Shown in pieces: positions 13,701-22,034 of a stretch of DNA of 64,000 nucleotides. This stretch comes from Rhytidiadelphus loreus. Its lineage: Eukaryota > Streptophyta > Bryopsida > Hypnales > Hylocomiaceae. A program made the position numbers and the translations under genes. The DNA is taken from NCBI GenBank assembly GCA_947034895.1, contig OX344763.1, positions 65,677,093 through 65,741,092 on the forward strand. The letters run 5' to 3'. Numbering within the stretch: position 1 is the stretch's first letter; each line of letters opens with the position of its first letter. Below the pieces are notes generated by a model. It was not told the origin of the DNA. It searched no databases and saw nothing but the letters and a program-made list of their open reading frames with translations.

Positions 13701-15574
13701 TAAGAAGAAGGAGGGCAAGGAACAAGAGATCATGGCAAACAAGGAGAAGAAGGAAGCTGAGCTTATGGCGAAATTGACAGAAAAAGAGAAAGATGTTGAA
13801 AAAGAAGGCAAGGGAAAAGGCAAAGGGAAGAAGAAGGTTGAAGGCACTGACCAGGTTCCAGTGTCTTCAACGGTTGACCAGGGCTCTCAAATGCAATCCG
13901 GTACACGTAGTGGAATGAAGAGGAAGGCCATTTTGCTAGAGGTGACTGAAGAAATGCTCACGCAAGGCACAGAAGTCATTGTTATTGGCGATGATGATGA
14001 GGTGAATTCAGTCGAATTGATCCTCAACGTCTCCATCAATGATGTGATGGAGAATGAGGATAAAGAAGGGAAGACATGCTACAAGGATCTCATGGACTTT
14101 CTAAAGAAGGTAAAGATTTATCTTTGGAATGTTGAGGATCATTATTTGAAATTCATGTGATGATTGTAACGTATTAATTTATTTATTTTAGGATGAAATT
14201 TGTTTTCAGTTGTCAACTGCAAGAGTTCGAAAGGACAATGATGAAGTGACTCGTCAACCTGAAGTAGATCTAATTTTCTTTGACTGCCATGAGAATCTAC
14301 CCGTCCCGGGGGTGTCGTCTCCACCAGATCATGTGCCAAAGTGGAACGCCGATAAAGAATACGACGGAATTCAAGAGGCTTTTCATTTTGCAGAGAAGCA
14401 TTTACAGGACCATGGCTGCATTGTGGTATTTCACTCATGGAGTGCTATCGCAAAGGGCGTCATTGCTAGACTGTGTGAGGTGTACCCGATTGTGAAGAAG
14501 AAAGAGTGGTTAGGCATTAATCGTGTGCACTTGACTTCGGGCATGGACCCTTCAAACACGGTATATTTCAAAAATTTCTTATTCATTTAAGTAGCATCAT
14601 GCAAAATGTACTATGTTATTCATTTTTGATGTGTGTTTTTTAAAATTTTTGTAGACACTGAAGTTTGGAATCACCCTTCTAGTGAAAGACCTTGACCAGG
14701 GAGTGAAATCAAAATTCACTTTCCATCAAACAGAATCCATGAAGAAGGCAAAAGTGGACCTCAAACGTGACGACACATTGATCAACTATATTACGAAGGA
14801 CACAATGTTGATGAATGACCGAGTACCATGGCGTGGGCCTCGTGAGAAGGATGCAAGATTTTTGTAGTTCCTCATTGAAGGGACAACAATTGAAGGGGAT
14901 TTGGTTCTCGACTGCACTACAGCTACTGGTAAGTATTTTATTCATTGATTCTATATTAAAATCCTACTTCATTTACAAATCTTTCAATTAATAAATTGCA
15001 TGTTGTTTACAACAGGTGCATCGATTATGGCTTGTCGTAGAATTGGACGCCACATTGTAGCTTTGGAGGAAGATAAGGATATCTTCAAAGACATTTTGTT
15101 TCCCATGCAGAGGAACAATCCATCTGTAGTGTCAACGGAGAAGTTAGTGGAGGTTGCACGGTCTCAAGATCCGGATGCAATGAACATTGTAGTTCACAAA
15201 TTTGCTCGGAAGACTAAACCTAGTAAGTAAGTTTTCATAAATTTGAATTGAATATAAACATACAATTATATGTGTTTTATGATTATAACATTTTTTATTG
15301 TTTTTTTTTCAGCCGTCAGGGGTTGATGTCAACAAATTCAACGGTACAGAAACGAAGGCTTCTTCTTAGTCTAGAGAGGTCTTTTGATCTACCTGTTTAT
15401 GCAAAGCAGTTACCATCAGCATTTGTAGAGTTTGGTTGCTCTAAGCGAAAAAAACGTAAGGAGACTTATGCTTTGAATGTTTTAGAGTTTGTAGATGTTA
15501 GTGCATCTGAGGGTGGTGAGACTTTAGAGTCATCTACCAACGAGGATTCCACGACTGAGTCTACTATGATTTAG
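4770..15574 (+). CDS. ParB/sulfiredoxin-like domain fused to beta-class DNA amino-methyltransferase-like domain
   Basis: A multi-exon gene. Exons I can place: 4770-5072, 5302-5328 (27 bp), 10099 to about 10551, 10806-11476, 11593-11785, about 11900-12100, 12193-12408, 12545-12780, 13389-14109, 14192-14560, 14655-14928, 15016-15226, 15313-15574. The 3' end of exon 3 and 5' end of exon 6 are uncertain. The N-terminus is basic and acidic and low-complexity. Exon 4 carries a ParB/Srx-like core (F-V-C-DGNHRRIAW). Exon 9 ends in a KEKE-rich linker. Exon 10 has a motif-IV-like strand DLIFFDCHENLP; exons 11-12 a motif-I-like segment DLVLDCTTATGAS plus RRIGRHIVALEED. Order IV then I is that of beta-class N6-A/N4-C methyltransferases. 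The usual DPPY and DPFxGxG are altered, so activity is doubtful. A TAG at 14865-14867 interrupts exon 11 in frame (FL*FLIEGTT). The start could instead be ATG 4881. Confidence 0.7.
5461..5676. mobile_element. Inverted-repeat MITE with a visible empty site nearby
   Basis: The ends read ACTAATGATGATAAATA and TATTTATCATCATTAGTA, and the inner parts also pair (TTTTTACTTTTGATGAAT against ATTCATCAATAGTAAAAA). The flanks CCAGTAC and TAGTGCATTT are adjacent, without the insert, in the second copy of the local tandem repeat at about 5872-5895. That copy acts as an unoccupied site. Confidence 0.65.
5677..6065. repeat. Tandem duplication, unit about 210 bp
   Basis: Two direct copies beginning TAGTGCATTT (about 5676 and 5889) share GGCCGTCT, AACCTCCCTAAACTAATTTG and AATAATTCCAAGGTT. 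The segment GGGTGGAATTGTGGATTGAC at 5850 recurs upstream at about 5418, so a third partial copy precedes the MITE. Confidence 0.6.
6511..6625. repeat. Short minisatellite, about 30-bp unit, four copies
   Basis: The motif GAGAAACCTGATCGACA recurs four times in degenerate form in the intron. No coding role is seen. Confidence 0.5.
8165..8260. repeat. Foldback MITE, GTCGGGTCCGAC family, copy 2
   Basis: A near-perfect hairpin: TGACCATTTCTGGGGGTAG at the left, CTACCCCCAAAATCGGTCA at the right, and inner arms GTCAGCTTCCCCC and GGGGGAAGCTGAC. The central spacer contains CGGGTCCGACTGAGG. Confidence 0.85.
8546..8589. repeat. Foldback MITE, short derivative, copy 3
   Basis: A 44-bp remnant with TGACCTGTTTTGGGGG and CCCTCAAAACAGGTCA ends joined through GAAGCTGACGCTA. 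The central palindrome is missing, so it looks like an internal-deletion product of copy 2 type. Confidence 0.7.
8698..8793. repeat. Foldback MITE, GTCGGGTCCGAC family, copy 4
   Basis: Ends TGACCGATTTCAAGGGTAG and CTACCCGTGAAATCGGTCA. The inner arms GTCTGCTTCCTC and GAGGAAGCAGAC differ from copy 2 but stay complementary to each other. The centre is AGTCGGGTCCGACT. Confidence 0.85.
9330..9425. repeat. Foldback MITE, GTCGGGTCCGAC family, copy 5
   Basis: Ends TGACCGTTTTTGGGGGTAG and TACCCCCAAAATAGGTCA. The inner arms carry GTGAGGTACC and GGTACTTCAC. The centre is AGTCGGGTCCGACT. Confidence 0.85.
12905..12998. repeat. Foldback MITE, GTCGGGTCCGAC family, copy 6 (intron 8)
   Basis: Ends GACCAAAATTGGAGGTAG and CTACCCCCAATTTTGGTT; inner arms GTGAGGTACTCC and GGAGTACTTCAC; centre AGTCGGGTCCGACT. 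It lies in the intron between exons 8 and 9 and is followed by a long T tract at about 13010-13028. Confidence 0.85.
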
Positions 15575-15859
15575 ACTCACGAGATACATATATCTTGTAG
15601 GTTATTGTATTGGGTGTTGATTTTTAATTTGAGTGGATTTGTGTGTCTTCTGGCTACAACTTGAGCATGATATTTCCTTTATAGTTTTGCTTTCAGTAAT
15701 CTCAATCACCATCACATTCAATTGCATGTGACAACCTACAAATCATGAAACACATTTGTAGGTGACTTTAATTTTCAAATAATGTATTCATATTTCACTA
15801 CTCAAAAAAAGTAACTACTCCCACGGTGATTTGTCCTTCATACATTTTTTTTTTTTTAA

Positions 15860-15907
15860 TTCCTGCTCATGGGCACAGAAGATCACAATCTCGCATGCTA
15901 GCAACCT
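15860..15907. other. hAT-like terminus (first copy), 3' flank of ParB-methyltransferase gene
   Basis: GCTCATGGGCACAGAAG then CTCGCATGCTAGCAACCTTG, about 290-330 bp after the methyltransferase stop codon. It is a diverged copy of the end at 17340-17409, which reads inward as CAGGGTTGCTAGCG. The start CAGGGTTG is shared with the hAT element at 45940. Confidence 0.4.
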
Positions 15908-15908
15908 T

Positions 15909-15946
15909 GTTCGAGCTACCAGCCGGACTCCCTATTTTCGGTCAAA
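15909..15946. repeat. Foldback MITE, right half only, copy 7
   Basis: TTCGAGCTACCAGCCGGAC and CCCTATTTTCGGTCA match the right arm of copy 8, directly abutting the hAT-like end at 15907. It is followed by long A and T tracts. Confidence 0.6.
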
Positions 15947-15993
15947 AAAAAAAAAAAAAGTCAAAAAAAAAAAAAGTCAATTTTTTTTTTTAT

Positions 15994-16087
15994 AACCAAA
16001 AACCAGGGTACCACCAGGTACCTCGAAAACCCAAGTCGGGTCCGACTGAGGTTTTCGAGCTACCAGCCGGACCCCCTATTTTCGGTC
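15994..16087. repeat. Foldback MITE, GTCGGGTCCGAC family, copy 8
   Basis: Left end ACCAAAAACCAGGGTACC, right end CCCCCTATTTTCGGTCA, centre AAGTCGGGTCCGACTGAGG. The arms are less complementary than in copies 2-6. It is flanked by A/T homopolymer tracts. Confidence 0.75.
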
Positions 16088-16138
16088 AAAAAAAAAAAAA
16101 AAAAAAAAATTTTTTTTTTTTTTTTCATTTTCATTTTT

Positions 16139-16234
16139 TGATCAAAAACGGGGGTACCACCAGGTACCTCGAAAACCCAAGTAGGGTCCGATTGAGGTTT
16201 TTGAGCTTCTAGGTGGACCCCCTATTTTCGGTCA
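16139..16234. repeat. Foldback MITE, GTCGGGTCCGAC family, copy 9
   Basis: A direct repeat of copy 8 with point changes (AGTAGGGTCCGATTGAGG at the centre). Copies 7-9 form a small tandem cluster separated by A/T tracts, so they may have spread by local duplication. Confidence 0.7.
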
Positions 16235-16439
16235 AAAAAAAAAAAAAAAAATTTCAAACCTTATTTTTGGGCTACCAAGATTATTTGATGATAACCACAG
16301 CTTAGAGATTTTGTTTTATAATTTATTTTAATTTTCTGGTTTATAATTATACATTTCATTTTGTGCTTTGTAAGAATTTTATTTTTCTTGTCTAGAGTTC
16401 AATTGTTAACATTGTCTTGTTGTCTCATGTAGACTATTG

Positions 16440-17090
16440 TTCAAGTGTAGGAAGGAAATGTAGGTCAAGCTTCAACCTCAAAGGTGCATCATAATATAAT
16501 TCTTGTTGTAGATGTGGCAAGTCCATCGTAACAATCACTTCGACAAATGCAAACATCAAGATATCTAGTAACAAGTCAACTAAGAAAGCTATTGAGGTCA
16601 TGCTCCATTCTATTCTTTGAGGAAGTCAAAGTTCTTTGTGTGGAACCGAAATCATTGTCTATTGGCGTAGATGAGTCATATTTCTAGACTTCATTCAACA
16701 AAGATGTTCTGGCACATTACAACAAATTACATTATTCCCTAAACCCAAAGACAAGATTGAATTGATCATGTAGGTCATGCATGGCATAAGCTTAACATTG
16801 TTTTACATGTACTTGTAGCCATATAGAATTGACATCAGTTGATGAGATGATGAAGGCACAAAGTCTTTTCTTCACTCTAGAGAATAATTTTCATCTTCCT
16901 ATGGCTGTCGAGCAGATGGCATCGGCATTTGTAAACTTTGGCTGTTCTAAAGCAAAACGCCATAAAGATACTTATGCTTTGAAAATTTTGGATTTATAGA
17001 TGGTAGTGCCTCCAAGGGTAGAGAGACTTTAAAGCCATCAACAATTGAGGGTTCTATAACCAATACCACTATGATTTAGATTCTTGAGAT
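16440..17090 (+). pseudogene. Decayed partial copy of the ParB-methyltransferase gene
   Basis: The stretch 16850-17080 matches the last exon (15340-15574) with many changes. FVEFGCSKRKKRKETYAL is mirrored by FVNFGCSKAKRHKDTYAL, and both end near ACTATGATTTAG. A segment near 16750-16790 (ATTGAATTGATCATG then CATGCATGGCATAA) echoes the end of exon 4. Middle exons are missing. Homology continues into the 3' flank up to about 17409, so this is a degraded duplicate of the gene with its downstream sequence. It does not code for a protein now. Confidence 0.6.
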
Positions 17091-17339
17091 TGACATATTT
17101 ATTGAGCCAAACTATAATGCATGGATTTTAGAATTATGAGTGTATTTTAGAATTTGTTGTGACATTTGGATTTTTTGCTTCATGATGTCTATAAAAAATG
17201 ATTGCATTTGCTTGTAGCAAAAAATACCTTCAAAATACATTTGCAAGTGCGTCAAATTTCATTAAATTGACTTCACATTTCCTGAAATTTATAATGTAAT
17301 AAACCCACGGTTATAGGTCCCAACTTGTTTATAATACAT

Positions 17340-17409
17340 AAAAAATTCCCGCTCACAAGCTCACAAGCTCACAGGCTCATGCTCACAGGCTCGCACGCTA
17401 GCAACCCTG
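17340..17409. other. hAT-like terminus (second copy) with subterminal GCTCACA repeats
   Basis: Five GCTCACA or GCTCATG-like repeats are followed by CTCGCACGCTAGCAACCCTG, which reads inward as CAGGGTTGCTAGCGTGCGAG. hAT elements commonly have CAGGG-type ends with subterminal repeats. No matching left end is visible in the window, so the element it closes cannot be delimited. Confidence 0.45.
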
Positions 17410-19320
17410 CTATAATTACTAAAACTTTAGTAAAAGCACCAATGTACTACAAGTACACTGTCCCTCGGTCTAATAAGAGAAATAATTATGGATGACGCAC
17501 ATTCTTATTTTTTATCAAGTATTTTTTTCTAAATAACAACATATGAATATACAAGGTACTAGGGTATATACAAATTAAAGTGGATGTTCAATGACCTTTT
17601 TTTTAACTTTGAAGGTGTAATGAACACAAAAATGGACCATCAAAGATCTTGATTTTAATCTTCACTCGTGAATTTTTATTAGCTTATGTGAGCTTCTATT
17701 ACAAGTTTTCATGTGATAGTTTTGTCAAATATCTTGATATGACAATGTCTATATCTTGGGATGTGTTTCTTAGTCTACGACTTTATTTATTAGAAAGCTT
17801 ATGGAAGGCCTTTTATAGGAATGTCCCCCTTCCACACATGAAGGTGCCTCAAACCTATATGGCCCTCAAACCTATATGGCCCTCAAACCTCGAACTTTAG
17901 ACTCTACACTTTGTGATGGAGAATGTAGTTCATAAAATCGAATATAGAATAAGAACTACTACTTATATTTATATTTTATATCATACATATATATACTATT
18001 TGTTTGTTTGTTGACTTTTTGTTCACATTTGGGTAAGTCAAGTAATTGGACAACTCTAAACAAGAATCACATTCTCGATGAATTTTAAAAAAAAATATTG
18101 TGCTACATTTTCAAGAATTTATTGACTTGCATTTGGGCTAGAAATATCCCTAAACGTTGTTGAGGTTGTTATGAATATATATAGCCCAAGTGGAAGTCAA
18201 CTTATTATTTAACTTCTAAATGCCCAAGGCACCAAAATCTAGTATTTGCAAAACGCCGAAGTAAAATTAATCCTATTTAGTAGTTCATACTTTTCAATAA
18301 CACTTCTAGAAGTTTAGTTTTAGCATCAAAATATCGATCGAAAAATAAATAATATTGATTATTCTATTCAAGATTTTGAGCAAGGGTACCCATTGCAATC
18401 TTTAGTACCCTTAGTGTTGAGAGATCTTGAAATGAGTCTCAGAAACACTAGACTTCGGACTAAAATCACATCGAAAATTCAATTTTAAAACATTATAGAG
18501 TACATTTGAAGAAGCCATCAATTGTTTGGGGTTATACAAATTAGGCCCTTAAACCTCATATTTTCTCGGTCACCAAGTTCTTACATCCTCACTTTTGTAA
18601 AGAGCATTAAAAGACTTCACATCACTCTTGCGATTTTCACACCTTACCCGTAAACCCTAAACCCTAAACCCTAAACCCCAAACCCTCCTTTTTGTCACTA
18701 GTGTGTAACAAAATGGTGTTTGCTCTGGGATGTATAATCCTTAGCAAGTAAAAACGAAATGGTGATGATAATAGAAATTAGAAATAGAAAATTAGAATGG
18801 GAAGAATAATTTGATGGTTTGGAAAATAAATATAAATTGGTATAACTCCATGTTTATTTTTTGGAAGGGTTAGAAGCTTTTTTGATGCCACCTAATGGTT
18901 TGTAGGTATCTTTTTCTTTGGGAAATTTCTTCATCCTTTCCATTTTGTTTTCGTGATCGACTTTATGGAAATTATTTAAATTAGTACCTTGTATTTACTA
19001 GGTACTAGATAAGTGGGATAATAATTAGTGGTGTGTTATCACACTGGTTAATTTGATCCTTTGTCTCCCACCCTCCCTCCCATTACCCTCATCAGTTATG
19101 GATTGACACTTTAGAGGTCAGTTTTATTCTGCACTTTTTTCATGATTACATAGACAGATTAGTCCTTAATCTAGCTCACTGGCTTAATATGATGGATTAA
19201 GGATAGCCTAGCTATGATGTTATGGAACTCTGGTAGTTTACTGCCGTTGTTGTACTTGGAAATAAACGGCTGTAGAATATTCCTTGAAGCATTGGCCCTG
19301 CAAGTTTCAGCCTAAGACCG
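17410..19320. other. AT-rich non-coding stretch
   Basis: No gene or recognisable element apart from the telomere-like repeat at 18649-18686. An 84-codon reading frame at 17649-17900 has no recognisable features and ends in a short CCTATATGGCCCTCAAA duplication. Confidence 0.5.
18649..18686. repeat. Interstitial telomere-like repeat (CCCTAAA)n
   Basis: Four to five head-to-tail units of CCCTAAA with one variant (CCCCAAA). This is the Arabidopsis-type plant telomere repeat. The array is too short for a chromosome end, so it is interstitial. Confidence 0.85.
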
Positions 19321-19640
19321 GCCAGGTCATACTCTGGAGCGTGCGATTGAACGCGGCTAATCTGCCAGCTCGTTGGCACAAGCCTGGGCGGGTGTAGGAC
19401 CGGCCTGGCAACATGGACTGGCGGGAACCAGCCTTAGCTCGGCCTGAGCTGGCTAGGCTTCACCCACACGGGTCTGGACGTTGGGTCTGAACACTGGGTC
19501 TGGGCTCCGCCAGTTGCAGTTACTCGCTCTGATCATTGATCGGGGCTGCCTAACTGCCGATGGGCCCAATTTCCAAGCTTTACCCTGGTCAATTTTTCAA
19601 AAATTTGGTCAAACCATTGGGCCATACATATACTGCCGAT
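19320..19640. other. GC-rich island of unknown nature
   Basis: A GC-rich block in AT-rich surroundings with repeated GGCCTGG, GGTCTGG and CTGCCGATG words (CTGCCGATGGGCCC near 19554 and CTGCCGATGAGG near 19632). GGGCCCAAT and ATTGGGCC form an inverted pair. It may be the end of a GC-rich transposon, but there is no TIR or target duplication to prove this. Confidence 0.3.
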
Positions 19641-21300
19641 GAGGTTCTCCGTTCCAGCCAGGTGGTGTCGCAGAAGCACTGACAGTTTACTCCTGTTGAT
19701 TCAATCATTTAATGCTAATACTGTAGTTGTCATGGCAACAACACAGGTCACTTCTTCTTTTTTCTTTTGTAATTATGTTTTTTCATCCTCATACTCTGCA
19801 TTGGTTCATTCAGTTTTTGATTTGGAGCTTTGTTTGGTTTTGTATTAACTGTGAAATGCGATAACAAGCTGTTGTGGACTGTAGACACATGGTCTATATC
19901 ATACTAACATTTGTCAATGTTGGGTGTGCCATGGGGACAGGTGAGGTCCACAACCTCTGTCAATATTCTACCAACTCTGCTTTTATCAAGAACATGAAGA
20001 CCATCTATTTAGGGGTTACCATAAAAACTATGGGATGCATGTAGTGTTACTATCACCATGCAGGAGCTTTTAGTCATTAGAAACTTAAATATCTCTTACA
20101 ATTTGTTAATATTTTGCCAACCTTGAAGCAAAATTACAACTTGTGTTTGTTAAAATTTTTTGCCAAACCTTGAAGCAAAAATTACAACTTTTGTACACAC
20201 TGCGTTGCAATACAGTGGTTGATATATATATATTCCTTACCTCTACTACATGGAATGACTTACTGCTTATCTAGTAATGTTTGTTAAAATTTTGTCAGGA
20301 AAAGCCTCGGTACGAGGATGTCCCACCCACCCTCCCGGGTCCCCTAAACCCAAAACCCAAAATTCTATAAGGTTACAATTCATAAAACAATCATACAACT
20401 TATTAAAATGATGGCATTTTGTTCAAATTGGAGCAAATTCCAAAAAGCTCAGAATAGGCCTTGGGTAACTAGGAGTACAAATAGTTAAGGGAATGAAGAA
20501 AAAGTCCGACCAATTATAGAAACAGTAAAGCATACTGCAGTCTAAGATAAGAAAGAGAATTTTAGGAAGCTGAAAAAAGAAGTTCAAAAAAAGTTCATTC
20601 TAAACTAAAATACCTAAACCCAGAATAATTTAGACTATGAACTGTCAATCCTAAATAAGGTGAAGGAATAAAGAAAGCTACCAGCTGTCCATGTCGTTTT
20701 CCTAGTGAATAGTACCTTACTCCAGGAATTTCGAGGAAAAGCATGAATGTTGTTGGCATGGCATCTTAGAATTCGAAATTCGGTGTTGTAGTTGCCGCCA
20801 TCCCCATTCCCGCCTAGAAGTAGTTGAGTACTATCGACTTCTGGCTTCTTCGTTTTCTTTTTCTCCTCTCAAGCGATTGTGAAGCTCCGCTTACACACTG
20901 CTCCTTTGTTTTCCACCACTATTGATTTCCGTGAAGAGTTGTTCAATCACAGACCGTGCATGATTGTACTATTGTAGTTCGTTGACGCGCTTCACGTTTT
21001 TGGTATGACATGCAGGAATCCTTAGTGTCTCGGGAAGTTTCCATTCAAATGTACCTTAGGGTTCACGGTTTTGCTTATGATTATCCTCCTCCTCACTCAT
21101 GAATTTCTTTGTATTTCAAGTTAGTCAGAGTCTTCTGCAGAGTACATATTTTGCGAGATGGTACACTTGTAACTGCTGCATTGTGTATTGCTTTCATATA
21201 CGGACCAATTCATTATATTTCAGAGTCGTATAGTAGTAGTTTGAAAACATCCGAATATGTCGCCGGAAATCACGGAATACGACATTAAGAGAAAACAATA
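19641..21300. other. Non-coding stretch, one small tandem duplication
   Basis: No recognisable gene. A duplication of about 55 bp at 20098-20190 (TTTTGCCAACCTTGAAGC and variant) is the only clear structure. Confidence 0.45.
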
Positions 21301-21330
21301 TTTGAAGTTCCTGAATTTCCGGAGACATTT

Positions 21331-21947
21331 AGGTCGTGTCGACCTAATTGAACATGAAGAGGAGCCTCATCGTCGTGGTCATGTTTTAAACAAAGTGAAG
21401 GAACTTTATTCCTGATATTGAGATTCATGTCGACTCGACCTGAATGACAATCTTGTATTTAGTGATGTCAATATACATGCCAATATAAATTCATAAAACT
21501 ATAAATTTCAGGTCGAGTCGACCTGAAAGATGGATTAGTGAATGTTATGTTTATTTAAATCTCACAATGAAATTGTTCCAAATCTAAAACAATCTAATAC
21601 CAAAATTATAAGGAATTGATAAATATTTCATGAATGATTTTTGATTCAGAATTTTTAGGTCGATTCGACCTAAATAAAATTATGGTACTGAATTAATGAT
21701 TAGAATTAACTTGAGGTGCAAAAGTAGACATTACATATAATGATCTTTGCAAAAATTTGAACTTACCCTTCTTTTTTTTATTTTTTGAAGCATTTTGTGC
21801 TCTTGGGACTTAACTACATGACGACATTAGGTCGACTCGACCTAAAATAAATCTTCATGCATATGAATTAGTATTAGGTCCATAATTATTTAAATCATGT
21901 TCTATGCAATATTCTATGTATTCATTGTTCAGGTCGATTCAACCTAA
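21331..21947. repeat. Six palindromic AGGTCGAnTCGACCT sites upstream of a transposase-like gene
   Basis: Palindromes at 21331-21345, 21423-21445, 21506-21528, 21654-21674, 21827-21845 and 21928-21947. The best (21506) is TTTCAGGTCGA plus mirror around a single base. Spacings range from about 80 to 170 bp. All lie in the 700 bp before the DUF7869-like gene and I saw none elsewhere in the window. Binding sites for that transposase or for a dimeric regulator are the simplest reading (inference). Confidence 0.8.
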
Positions 21948-22034
21948 TAATTTCAATAACTGCTTATTTTTTAAACAAGCATATTTGGGGATTTGTCTTC
22001 TAACTATACATCACATTGTTTATGTGTAGATACT

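Noticed and set aside
10806..15226. Bacterial contamination explaining ParB and methyltransferase motifs
   Set aside because: The motifs lie in exons joined by GT-AG introns that contain the local foldback family also seen in the neighbouring plant transposase.
10806..15226. A restriction-modification system
   Set aside because: No endonuclease gene is visible beside it, and the catalytic motif IV is altered.
15826..16212. 128-codon reading frame rich in Lys and Phe
   Set aside because: It is produced by A and T homopolymer tracts between foldback copies, without codon signal or domains.
18649..18686. True chromosome end
   Set aside because: Only four to five units, with ordinary sequence on both sides.
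21331..21947. Palindromes at regular intervals as a CRISPR array
   Set aside because: Spacing is uneven (about 80-170 bp), repeats are full palindromes with variable outer bases, and the context is a plant genome without Cas genes.
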